Shown piece after piece: positions 20,628-27,840 of a stretch of DNA of 64,000 bases. The stretch spans positions 186,001 to 250,000 of the forward strand of contig NZ_FTPP01000002.1 of the NCBI RefSeq assembly GCF_900156345.1, in the 5' to 3' direction. The translations under genes and the position numbers were made by a program. Below the pieces are notes generated by a model. That model was not told where the DNA came from. It made no database searches and saw only the letters and a program-made list of their open reading frames with translations. How positions within the stretch are numbered: the first letter of the stretch is position 1; each line of letters opens with the position of its first letter. The stretch comes from Pontibacter indicus. Lineage in GTDB: Bacteria; Bacteroidota; Bacteroidia; Cytophagales; Hymenobacteraceae.

Positions 20628-20933
20628 ATGGCTTCGCAAAAAAGCGACAGGCTCTATGGCTTGTTTTTCTTCCTGGTGTTCGAAGTGGTAGTGTTTTACC
20701 TACTGCGCTACCTGGTGTCAGGCATGGGCATGGACGACCAGTACCAGGCAGAGAATACAATTGTGCCGAATTGGGTAAAAGCCGTTACTTTTATACTATT
20801 GTATATATTATGCGTATTGATAGCCGTTGTATTGGTGAGCAATATGGTGCCCAGCAAACACAAAGGCCAACTGATGAGTTGGGTATACTTGGCCCTGGCC
20901 GGAATGCTCGTCATGCTCGTGGCTATTTTCTAA
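20628..20933 (+). CDS. Small polytopic membrane protein
   Basis: One hundred and one residues. Three hydrophobic stretches lie at about 10-30 (LYGLFFFLVFEVVVFYLLRY), 50-72 and 83-101, separated by polar loops (GMGMDDQYQAENTIVPN and NMVPSKHKGQL). It has a short basic N-terminus and no signal cleavage site. The family is not recognised. It is followed by a secreted-protein gene after 41 bp on the same strand, so the two may be cotranscribed, but nothing links their functions. Confidence 0.65.
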   Translation: MASQKSDRLYGLFFFLVFEVVVFYLLRYLVSGMGMDDQYQAENTIVPNWVKAVTFILLYILCVLIAVVLVSNMVPSKHKGQLMSWVYLALAGMLVMLVAIF

Positions 20934-20974
20934 GCATAAGCCTATTTTGAACTACAGCTGAAATCACCCCATAC

Positions 20975-21724
20975 ATGAACAAGACAATCTTTGCACTTTT
21001 CGCCTGCCTGCTGCTAAGCTTTGGCCTGCAAGCGCAGGAGTATTCCCAGGAAAACTACCAGCCGCAACGCCAGAAGGGGCGGCATTTTCTGCAGTTGCGC
21101 AATGGCCAGGTGGTATACGGTAACAGGATACAGTATAAGTCGCCTATTTTCAAGCAGGACTTCTTCCTGGTTGACGATACGCTCAAGTACTCCCCTGAAC
21201 TGGTAGATGTGTATCAGAACAACGACGGCTACTTTGCCAGGGTGGCCGCGGGCAACCGCTTCGACTCCTTTGCCAAGCGCATCATGGAAGGGCCGCGCAT
21301 CTCGAAGTTCTATACCACCACCATCGACTATGCCGCCATGGGATACCATCCGTATGGGTATGGCATGCCGCGCACCAGCCGTCGCCGCATTTACTTCTTC
21401 TCCAAGGACAATGGACCGCTGATGACTTTCAACCAGCAAAACCTGGAGCAGGCACTGGCCGACAATGCCTCCAGCGTTGTGCTGATTCAGCGACACAAGC
21501 GCGAGAAAACTATTTCGACGGTGATGGGTATAGCGGGCGCAGGTCTGCTTACGTATGGCTTGCTCTCGTCTTCTCAGAGCTCTACCAACCCGAACTCTGT
21601 GGATGTCTCGCCTACCGTGTATGCGGGAGCCGGCCTTATAGCTGTGCCGCTGGTGATCCAGCTTTTCCGCAAAGACAAACTGAACCAGGCGGTGGATGTC
21701 TATAACTATCAGGTAAAGCAATAA
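20975..21724 (+). CDS. Secreted or envelope protein of unknown function
   Basis: A 249-residue protein. It has a clear signal peptide (MNKTIFALFACLLLSFGLQA, then Q) and a beta-rich domain including QLRNGQVVYGNRIQYKSPIF and FFLVDDTLKYSPELVDVYQN. A second hydrophobic stretch lies at about 183-202 (TVMGIAGAGLLTYGLLSS) and a third at 215-232, with a polar C-terminus. This suggests an exported protein with a late membrane hairpin. No family recognised. The hydrolase gene starts 9 bp after the stop, implying one transcript. Confidence 0.6.
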   Translation: MNKTIFALFACLLLSFGLQAQEYSQENYQPQRQKGRHFLQLRNGQVVYGNRIQYKSPIFKQDFFLVDDTLKYSPELVDVYQNNDGYFARVAAGNRFDSFAKRIMEGPRISKFYTTTIDYAAMGYHPYGYGMPRTSRRRIYFFSKDNGPLMTFNQQNLEQALADNASSVVLIQRHKREKTISTVMGIAGAGLLTYGLLSSSQSSTNPNSVDVSPTVYAGAGLIAVPLVIQLFRKDKLNQAVDVYNYQVKQ

Positions 21725-21733
21725 CAACAGCAC

Positions 21734-22432
21734 ATGCCTGACCTGCTCTTGCTCCATGGCGCTCTGGGCGCCGCCAGTACCCTGTACCCCCTTCAGCAGC
21801 TGCTCGCGGCAGACCATACCGTTCATACCCTGGATTTCAGTGGGCATGGCGGAAAAGCTTTGCCGCAAGCGCCTTTCCGGATAGAGCTGTTTGCAGAGGA
21901 TGTACTGCGCTACCTGGACCAGCACCAACTCCAGCAGGTAGCTATATTCGGGTATAGCATGGGAGGCTATGTGGCGCTATACCTGGCGCTTCGCCACCCG
22001 GATCGGGTAAGCCGCATTTTCACGTTGGCCACCAAATTTGCCTGGAGCGCCGAGACAGCCGCAAAAGAGGTGAAAATGCTACAGCCTGAGAAGGTACAAG
22101 AGAAAGTGCCCGCCTTTGCCGCTGTGCTCGCCAACCGCCACCAGCCCCAGGATTGGCAGGAGGTCATGCGCCGCACAGCCGACATGATGCAGCACCTGGG
22201 CAGTCAGCCTCTGCTCACTGAAGAAACCCTCTCGCGCTTAGCCATACCTGTACGTGTGAGTGTGGGCGACCGCGATAACATGGTGAGTCTGCAGGAAACG
22301 GCCTGGGCTTATGAACATCTGCCTGATGCCGAACTACAGGTGTTCCCGGGCACGCAACATCCGTTGGAAAAGGTCGATCTGGGCCAACTGCAGCACGAGA
22401 TCAGGCAATTCTTTGGTAGAGCTGCCGTTTAG
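21734..22432 (+). CDS. Alpha/beta hydrolase
   Basis: A 232-residue alpha/beta-hydrolase fold. The oxyanion segment is LLLHGALGAAS (residues 4-14). The nucleophile elbow is GYSMGGY (GxSxG). The acid is probably the Asp in VSVGDRDNMVS, and the catalytic His is in GTQHPLEKV near the end. The size and motifs match small esterases, thioesterases or MenH-like hydrolases. No menaquinone gene is adjacent, so MenH is not claimed. It follows the secreted-protein gene by 9 bp and precedes the RlpA gene, whose start lies 38 bp after its stop. Confidence 0.85.
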   Translation: MPDLLLLHGALGAASTLYPLQQLLAADHTVHTLDFSGHGGKALPQAPFRIELFAEDVLRYLDQHQLQQVAIFGYSMGGYVALYLALRHPDRVSRIFTLATKFAWSAETAAKEVKMLQPEKVQEKVPAFAAVLANRHQPQDWQEVMRRTADMMQHLGSQPLLTEETLSRLAIPVRVSVGDRDNMVSLQETAWAYEHLPDAELQVFPGTQHPLEKVDLGQLQHEIRQFFGRAAV

Positions 22433-22469
22433 AATTTATTACATTAAACCATCTTTGGTACGAGTACTT

Positions 22470-22874
22470 ATGCGCTTACAACACAGTTGCGGCACCCTGC
22501 TTATAGCCTTCACCTTATTTACAGCAGGCGCCTGCACCAGTTCCAAACCTGCCGTAGGGCAGCGCGGCTATACCGAGGCCGGCAAGGCTTCTTACTACAG
22601 CAACAAGCTGCACGGCCGCAAAATGGCCAACGGGGAAGCCTACAACCGAAGGAAACTGACAGCAGCCCACCGCACGCTCCCGTTTGGCACCAAAGTAAAG
22701 GTCACCAACCTGCAGACGAACAAATCAGTAAAGGTAAGCATAACAGATAGAGGACCCTTTGTAAAGGGCCGGGTAATAGATCTGAGCGAGGCGGCAGCCA
22801 AACGACTGGACTATATCAGTGCAGGCATCGTGCCGGTAGAGGTGAAAGTGGTAAAGCCTGCCCCTGTACGTTGA
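22470..22874 (+). CDS. rlpA: RlpA-like septal ring lipoprotein
   Basis: One hundred and thirty-four residues from the ATG at 22470; the frame is open further upstream, but that part overlaps the hydrolase gene. The N-terminus is a lipoprotein-like signal (LLIAFTLFTAGAC) with the Cys near residue 22. The rest is a double-psi beta-barrel: GKASYYSNKLHGRKMANGEA, then LTAAHRTLPFGTKVKVTN, ITDRGPFVKGRVIDLS and the AAAKRL helix. RlpA is an outer-membrane lytic transglycosylase or septal peptidoglycan binder. There is no SPOR domain, unlike the E. coli protein. It should sit in the periplasm, anchored to a membrane. Confidence 0.88.
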   Translation: MRLQHSCGTLLIAFTLFTAGACTSSKPAVGQRGYTEAGKASYYSNKLHGRKMANGEAYNRRKLTAAHRTLPFGTKVKVTNLQTNKSVKVSITDRGPFVKGRVIDLSEAAAKRLDYISAGIVPVEVKVVKPAPVR

Positions 22875-22937
22875 CCCACTTTAGAGTAGCTTTCGCTTTA
22901 ATTTTAAATAAGTCTGCAAATACTCCTATTTATTTCT

Positions 22938-22967
22938 TGGAATACTGTATCTAAAAGTATAATTTTG
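22938..22967 (+). promoter_or_regulatory. Promoter positioned for a leaderless transcript
   Basis: TTG (22938-22940), 19 nt and TAATTTTG (22960-22967) fit the Bacteroidota -33/-7 pattern. The -7 element ends 3 nt before the ATG at 22971, so transcription would start at or within a base or two of the start codon. Confidence 0.45.
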
Positions 22968-22970
22968 GGC

Positions 22971-23330
22971 ATGGTTAAAAAGTGGAAATCCCTTTCAGTG
23001 ACAGCTCTACTTGCAACGCTACTGTTGCTAGGTGTAACAACTACGCCTAATGCTGCCGATCTGAACAATGGTAAAGCCACAACTGAAACCACTACAGTAG
23101 TAGCCCCTAATGCCGACACAACTGTTGCTACAGAAGAGGCAAAGCCCGCAACACCTAAAAAGCAAAAATCAGTTTTAGACGCTGAAGTGCTGGAAAGCCC
23201 ACTTTCTTTCTTCAAAGACCTGAATTCCGGATCGGATGAGGAAGATTCTTCTGATGTTGCAGTAAAGTCAAGCACGATCGTGTTGGCTTTGAAGGCGCTC
23301 GCAGCCACTCTGCTCTCTACTATTATGTAG
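22971..23330 (+). CDS. Small exported protein of unknown function
   Basis: One hundred and nineteen residues from the ATG at 22971. The N-terminal signal peptide (MVKKWKSLSVTALLATLLLL, cleaved near PNAA) is followed by a low-complexity Thr/Ala/Val-rich spacer (TTETTTVVAPNADTTVATEE). After that come a Lys-rich patch, an acidic segment (NSGSDEEDSSD) and a short hydrophobic C-terminal helix (IVLALKALAATLLSTIM) that may anchor it. No family is recognised. A terminator follows directly. Confidence 0.55.
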   Translation: MVKKWKSLSVTALLATLLLLGVTTTPNAADLNNGKATTETTTVVAPNADTTVATEEAKPATPKKQKSVLDAEVLESPLSFFKDLNSGSDEEDSSDVAVKSSTIVLALKALAATLLSTIM

Positions 23331-23353
23331 TTTCCTTTTTACTTCGATGACAT

Positions 23354-23379
23354 AGGCTGATCAAGATCAGCCTTTTTTG
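23354..23379 (+). terminator. Intrinsic terminator
   Basis: AGGCTGAT pairs with ATCAGCCT around CAAG and is followed by TTTTT. It ends the transcript of the gene at 22971. Confidence 0.85.
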
Positions 23380-23484
23380 TTTTTGGCCGATACCATACCT
23401 ACCATATCTCTTAACAGAAGTACAAACCAACACCTAAACCGGTCAGGATTATAAGTGAAGTTAAAGGTATAGGACTAGCTATAC

Positions 23485-24240
23485 CTACATCAGATCGGTG
23501 AGCAGGGCCAGGCCAAGTCCAAAGAGAGTTGCCAGCAGTTTGTTGCGGTTGAAACGGTGGTCGGGGCTTGTCTCGAAAAGGATGGTAGTGGAAATGTGCA
23601 GGAAGTTACCAGCCACCAGTCCGGTAAGCGCCGTGAAGACCAGGTCGCCTCCTACCTTATCCTTGATGATGTAGTTACTTACGAGTATCCCCAACGGTGC
23701 GCCGACCGCAAATATGAGCAGCCATAGGAAAGCTTTCCGGAAAGAGCCGATGCGTGACATCAGCACAGACATCAGTGCAAACGCAGCGGGTATATGGTGG
23801 ATGGCTATACCTAGCAACACGGCGTAAAAGTTCTCTCCGGCATGGTGGTGCCCCGCATGGCGCTCGCCGCCCTCCACCAGTATACTTCCTTCCAGAAAAG
23901 AGTGGATGAACAGTGAGCCGAGCAGGAGAAAAGGCATGGAGCCAGCATGTGCGTGCCCGTTGTGGTGGGTGTGCATGTGCCCATGCTCCACCCCATGCGA
24001 GAAAAGCTCCAGCACCAGCTGCAGGAAAAAGCCGGCCAGCACCCAGTAACCCACGTGGTGCGGGTTCGGGTTGCCAATGAGCACATCGGGCAGCAGGTGC
24101 ACGATGGTGATGGTGAACAGATAGGCACCACTGAAAGCGAGCGCCATTTTTAGCCAGCGGCTGTTGTCAGGCGGAAATATCTTAACGAGGAAGCTGGACA
24201 GCACCACCGTGAAGAAGAGCACGAGTATAGCTATGATCAT
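23485..24240 (-). CDS. ZIP-family metal transporter
   Basis: A 251-residue membrane protein with about eight hydrophobic segments. Metal-binding positions are visible in HLLPDVL (early), HSFLEGS and HHIPAAFAL (HxPxA-type motif of ZIP helix IV). A cytoplasmic His-rich loop contains HGVEHGHMHTHHNGHAHAG and a second HAGHHHAG. ZIP proteins import Zn, Fe or other divalent metals. The His-rich loop is typical of zinc members. It overlaps nothing and ends 6 bp after the methyltransferase gene that precedes it on the same strand, so the two are likely cotranscribed. Confidence 0.88.
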   Translation of the reverse strand: MIIAILVLFFTVVLSSFLVKIFPPDNSRWLKMALAFSGAYLFTITIVHLLPDVLIGNPNPHHVGYWVLAGFFLQLVLELFSHGVEHGHMHTHHNGHAHAGSMPFLLLGSLFIHSFLEGSILVEGGERHAGHHHAGENFYAVLLGIAIHHIPAAFALMSVLMSRIGSFRKAFLWLLIFAVGAPLGILVSNYIIKDKVGGDLVFTALTGLVAGNFLHISTTILFETSPDHRFNRNKLLATLFGLGLALLTDLM

Positions 24241-24246
24241 ATGGCG

Positions 24247-24981
24247 TTACTTCTTTAGCACGAAAATAATTCGTTCGCTTTTCTCCGGGTCGAAAGCCTG
24301 CAGCTTATAGTCGCCAAACACCTCGCCCAGGCGAAGCTGCGCAATGCGGAAGTACTCCAGGAAGTTCTCCTGGCGCAGGGCCCGCACCCGTTCTTCAAAG
24401 CAGTATTCTCGGCCTTTGTCCTCGAAGCGGATGGTCTTCACTATAAAATCGTGCTCCACTTTCCGGCTTATATCAAACAAAATGCCCTGCACCTCTTTCT
24501 GCTCATGCGACACCAGTCGCTCAATGGTACGGTCGGTGTTCATAAAGTCGATCACCAGTTTGCCGCCGTGCTTCAGGTTGGCGGCGGCGGCTTTCAGGGC
24601 CACCACATTCTCGGTTTCGCTCTCGAAATACCCAAAGCTCGTGAACAGGTTCAATACAAAGTCGAATGCCTCGGGTTGGTATACCTCCCGCATGTCGTGC
24701 ACGTCGAAGCGCAGGCGCTCATTCTCGTACTGCCGGGCGTAGGCAATGCTTTTCTCCGACAGGTCTATACCTGTCACATCGTAGCCCAGTTGGTTCAGAT
24801 AGCGGGAGTGGCGGCCTTTGCCACAGGCAAGGTCCAGTATTTTATGTTGGGGCTTGGGGTGCAGGTAGGTCAGCAGGTTATCCATAAACAGCCTTGCATC
24901 ATGATCGTCGCGGTTGCTGTAAAGGATATGATAGTAAGGAGAGTTAAACCAAGTGCTGAACCATTCTTCCTGTTGCGTCAT
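24247..24981 (-). CDS. Class I SAM-dependent methyltransferase
   Basis: Two hundred and forty-four residues from the ATG at 24981; an upstream frame exists, but a TATATTTG promoter element at 25016-25009 fits this start. SAM-binding motif I is ILDLACGKGRHSRYL (about 49-63), then VTGIDLSEKSI (motif II) and FDVHDMRE, followed by FDFVLNLFTSFGYF and GGKLVIDFMNT. The N-terminus WFSTWFNSPYYHILYSNRD recalls a common Bacteroidota methyltransferase group. The substrate is unknown. The ZIP transporter gene follows after 6 bp. Confidence 0.85.
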   Translation of the reverse strand: MTQQEEWFSTWFNSPYYHILYSNRDDHDARLFMDNLLTYLHPKPQHKILDLACGKGRHSRYLNQLGYDVTGIDLSEKSIAYARQYENERLRFDVHDMREVYQPEAFDFVLNLFTSFGYFESETENVVALKAAAANLKHGGKLVIDFMNTDRTIERLVSHEQKEVQGILFDISRKVEHDFIVKTIRFEDKGREYCFEERVRALRQENFLEYFRIAQLRLGEVFGDYKLQAFDPEKSERIIFVLKK

Positions 24982-25008
24982 AGGAGCAATGAAAATGCAA
25001 TAAGGGTG

Positions 25009-25016
25009 CAAATATA
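25009..25016 (-). promoter_or_regulatory. TAnnTTTG element for the methyltransferase gene
   Basis: TATATTTG on the - strand, 27 bp from the chosen ATG. It overlaps an AGGTATA word, giving the string AGGTATATTTG. Confidence 0.5.
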
Positions 25017-25074
25017 CCTTTTATTTTCGGAACACGGGTATACGCAGCTTGCGCCGAGAGGTATAGCAACTCAT

Positions 25075-25121
25075 AAAAAAGTCTGCCGCTACTGTAGCAC
25101 ACAGTAACGGCAGACTTTTTT
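25075..25121 (-). terminator. Intrinsic terminator of the lipoprotein gene at 25139
   Basis: AAAAAAGTCTGCCG (25075-25088) pairs with CGGCAGACTTTTTT (25108-25121), forming a perfect stem with flanking A and T runs. Confidence 0.92.
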
Positions 25122-25138
25122 AAAGGCGTAAGAGCCGC

Positions 25139-25444
25139 TTATTGCTTGTCGGCGCCAGCTGCTGAGTTCGTAACAGCACTTTCGCGAACGCTATCGCCTG
25201 GCTGTATTGTATTAGCTCCCTGGTCGTGATTAGGCATTATTTCCTGCTTTGCGTCATGGCCTTCTGCTCCGTGTGCAGTAGCTGTTTCGCCACCTGCGTC
25301 AGACACGTTGTTAGTGCCGCGCATCCCCGGAGGAACTGTGTCGTTAGATACCTTGGCACCTGGGCGCAAATCCTTTGGCGTATCGCACGAAATCATAAAC
25401 AAACCACAAACTGCGGCGAATACTGCAAGTACGTTCTTATTCAT
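25139..25444 (-). CDS. Small lipoprotein of unknown function
   Basis: One hundred and one residues. The lipobox is GLFMISC with Cys20, after MNKNVLAVFAAV. The mature part is hydrophilic, without secondary-structure blocks, and rich in Gly, Asp, Asn and Thr (NNVSDAGGETATAHGAEGHD). It looks intrinsically disordered and probably sits on the outer membrane. No family recognised. A single-gene transcript is suggested by its own terminator and a 102-bp upstream gap. Confidence 0.6.
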   Translation of the reverse strand: MNKNVLAVFAAVCGLFMISCDTPKDLRPGAKVSNDTVPPGMRGTNNVSDAGGETATAHGAEGHDAKQEIMPNHDQGANTIQPGDSVRESAVTNSAAGADKQ

Positions 25445-25546
25445 CTCTATTTATAGGTTATAGGTCCTTTATTTTAAAACGCTACTACATAGCGCAGTAG
25501 CAAATCCTTTAGTACGACAGGTATACGGGTACGGGTTCTGAAACCA

Positions 25547-26128
25547 CTATGCGATCAGCTCCTTGCGGCGCAGCATCGACTCCAGCAACTTGATGTCGTT
25601 CGGGTTGTTGAAGATGCGGAATGGCAGCATCACAAACACCGGTGCCTGGAAGTTTTTGGCCAGCCAGCCTCTCCAACCGCCGGGCAGTTGAGCATCCGTA
25701 GGAGGCTTCAGCCACAGCAGGTAGGCCTCTCCCTTGCGCTCCACCGATCCGATCATGTCCCAGGTCAGGGCCATGCCCTCACGGTCGTTACGCTTCAGCA
25801 GGATCTGGCGCGAGTCGATCTCATAACTCAGTTTCTCGAACAGCGGATTGCCCTGCTCCATCTGCGTTACCCCCATTACCTGGGCGGAGCGAAGCAGCAC
25901 AAAGATGAGGGTTACCAAAATGGCACCCGCCACCCACCACCACGAGAAGCTAAATACGGCGGGCAGCATAAACAAAGCGAACGGAATAAGGGCCATCCAC
26001 CAGTCTTTGCGCCATACCTTGCCCAGCGCTATACCTGTAAAAACATTCTTCTCCAGTTGGTACTTCTTGGTGCGAATGGCATTCGGCGCAGCACTTGACT
26101 GCATCCGGTAACGTTGATTTTGTTGCAT
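25547..26128 (-). CDS. YcxB-like membrane protein
   Basis: One hundred and ninety-three residues from the ATG at 26128; an open frame upstream overlaps nadC and is not used. A basic N-terminal third (IRTKKYQLEKNVFTGIALGK) is followed by two adjacent membrane helices (about 50-90, ALIPFALFMLPAVFSFSWWW onward). A cytoplasmic C-terminal domain reads YEIDSRQILLKRND, LTWDMIGSVERKG and FVMLPFRIF, the pattern of YcxB-like C-terminal domains. Function unknown. It lies 47 bp downstream of nadC on the same strand, so it is likely in one operon with it. Confidence 0.6.
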   Translation of the reverse strand: MQQNQRYRMQSSAAPNAIRTKKYQLEKNVFTGIALGKVWRKDWWMALIPFALFMLPAVFSFSWWWVAGAILVTLIFVLLRSAQVMGVTQMEQGNPLFEKLSYEIDSRQILLKRNDREGMALTWDMIGSVERKGEAYLLWLKPPTDAQLPGGWRGWLAKNFQAPVFVMLPFRIFNNPNDIKLLESMLRRKELIA

Positions 26129-26175
26129 AAAAAATAAAATAAGCGCCCGCCCTTTACCGGACAGGTATAAGTTCT

Positions 26176-27033
26176 TTAATAAGCCTTCAGGCTCAGGTCC
26201 ATGCTCTTGATCGAGTGCGTCAGCGCACCCACGGATATAAAGTCGACCCCACACTTGGCTACTTCCGCGATTGTTGCCTCCGTGATGCCACCCGAAGCCT
26301 CGGTTTCGAAGCGACCGCCGATCAGGGCCACCGCCTCGCGCATCATCTCCGGCGTCATGTTGTCGAGCATGATGCGGTGGATGCCGCCTGTTGCCAGCGC
26401 CTCTTTCACTTCATCCAGGTTGCGTGTCTCCACCTCAATGCGCAGGTCTTTGCCTTTTGCCTTCAGATACTGCTGTGTCGCCTCAATGGCTTGGCGTATA
26501 CCTCCGGCGTAGTCCACGTGGTTGTCTTTGAGAATGATCATGTCGAACAAGCCAAAGCGGTGGTTCACTCCGCCGCCGATCAATACCGCCCACTTCTCCA
26601 TGATGCGGAAATTCGGGGTGGTCTTGCGCGTGTCCAGCAGCCTGGCCTTCGTGCCGGCGATCAGCGTATTCAGGTAATGGGTATAGGTCGCGATGCCACT
26701 CATACGCTGCATGCAGTTGAGCACCAGGCGTTCGGCCGTGAGAATGGACTGCGCCTTGCCCTTCACGGTCAGGGCCACGTCGCCATACTTCACTTCGGCA
26801 CCGTCCTGCAGCAGCACGTCTACCTGCAGGGCAGGGTCTACTTGCTTGAAGATGTAGCCAGCCAGCTCCACGCCAGCCAGTATGCCGTCGCCCTTCACCA
26901 GCAGCCTTGCCTGGTTTTGGGCATCGTTCGGAATAGAAGCCAGCGACGAGTGGTCGCCATCGCCTACGTCCTCGGCCAGGGCCTGGGAAATAAAGGCAGC
27001 TATGCTTTTTTCTGTCAGGTATGATGCTTTCAC
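26176..27033 (-). CDS. nadC: Quinolinate phosphoribosyltransferase
   Basis: A 285-residue enzyme that converts quinolinate and PRPP to nicotinate mononucleotide in NAD synthesis. Family motifs include EDVGDGDHSS near the N-terminus, LNCMQRMSGIATYT, the LLDTRKTTPNFR block (residues ~133-144, binding phosphoribosyl and quinolinate), GGGVNHRFGLFD and EVETRNLDEV. The start is a GTG at 27033 (encoding the initiator of MKASYLTEKS). nadA and nadB are not in the window. The upstream gene at 27099 has its own terminator, so nadC starts a new transcript with the YcxB-like gene behind it. Confidence 0.95.
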   Translation of the reverse strand: MKASYLTEKSIAAFISQALAEDVGDGDHSSLASIPNDAQNQARLLVKGDGILAGVELAGYIFKQVDPALQVDVLLQDGAEVKYGDVALTVKGKAQSILTAERLVLNCMQRMSGIATYTHYLNTLIAGTKARLLDTRKTTPNFRIMEKWAVLIGGGVNHRFGLFDMIILKDNHVDYAGGIRQAIEATQQYLKAKGKDLRIEVETRNLDEVKEALATGGIHRIMLDNMTPEMMREAVALIGGRFETEASGGITEATIAEVAKCGVDFISVGALTHSIKSMDLSLKAY

Positions 27034-27049
27034 GGTGCAAAAATAAAAA

Positions 27050-27074
27050 AAGGCCCGGTATATTCCCGGGCCTT
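27050..27074 (-). terminator. Intrinsic terminator of the gene at 27099
   Basis: AAGGCCCGG (27050-27058) pairs with CCGGGCCTT (27066-27074), and on the - strand the hairpin is followed by a long T-rich tract. Confidence 0.88.
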
Positions 27075-27098
27075 GCTAAAAATCTCACTATTATCTGC

Positions 27099-27521
27099 TT
27101 AATCTTTTATGAAATCGATGGAATGTATCAGAAACTTGCCTCCTGCGTCCTTCACCCGGATCAAAGTAGTGTAGGATCCGTTGCGGTGCGTGTAGGTTCC
27201 GATCACGTAGCGCTTGTCTTTCCGCACGGACTCGCTCGGCGTCGGGAAGTTGTAGGCGAAACCGGTAGGCGGGTTTTTGCTGAAAAAGTTCTTCATCACG
27301 AACTCTGCCTGGGTCTTGCTGTAATCCGTGGCCTTCTCGTCGGCAAACGACAGACTCACCTTGCTGTCGAAGTACCTGGCCAAGTCCTTGGCAGAGCCCG
27401 CACGCAAGGCCGACTGCACACCATCAAACACATCTTTCTGGGCCACCGCCTGGTTGGAGGCAAGCAATGTGGTGACGAAAGCCAGGAAAAATACTACAGC
27501 AATGTTTTTAAAGTTTTTCAT
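27099..27521 (-). CDS. Exported DUF4783-like protein
   Basis: One hundred and forty residues from the ATG at 27521, which begins a proper signal peptide (MKNFKNIAVVFFLAFVTTLL, cleaved after NQAVAQ). The mature part fits the small Bacteroidota family DUF4783, with an NTF2-like pattern: VFDGVQSALRAGSAKDLARY, then SLSFAD, the helix SKTQAEFVMKNFFSKNPPTG, then YVIGTYTHRNGSYTTLIRVK. Such proteins sit in the periplasm or envelope and have no known activity. It is monocistronic, with its own terminator. Confidence 0.72.
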   Translation of the reverse strand: MKNFKNIAVVFFLAFVTTLLASNQAVAQKDVFDGVQSALRAGSAKDLARYFDSKVSLSFADEKATDYSKTQAEFVMKNFFSKNPPTGFAYNFPTPSESVRKDKRYVIGTYTHRNGSYTTLIRVKDAGGKFLIHSIDFIKD

Positions 27522-27828
27522 AAGGTGTATAAGTAATCTCGCCTCTCTATCAGCCAAAACTATGCCAACAAAAGTCGTTAGCAAGTACCTAAATATAACA
27601 GGAATAATCAATATATGCCGATGTAACGGTATAAATATTCCGGACGTTACAGCGGTATAGCTTGCGCAGTGCCCGGTCGCTCAGCCTGGAGAAAATCCCC
27701 CGGTCTCCGTCAGTTAACTATTACGTCATTCTCCGGCATCAGCTACAATTTAAGCATTTACAAGCCAGGCTTCTCATCGCGCAGGCACAAATCAGCTGCC
27801 GAGGCAGGAAAGGCACCACAGATTATCT

Positions 27829-27836
27829 TATATTTG
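27829..27836 (+). promoter_or_regulatory. TAnnTTTG element 4 nt before the gpmI start
   Basis: TATATTTG at 27829-27836 is followed by CACC and then ATG at 27841. With the usual spacing, transcription would start at the start codon. No good -33 element is visible. Confidence 0.4.
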
Positions 27837-27840
27837 CACC

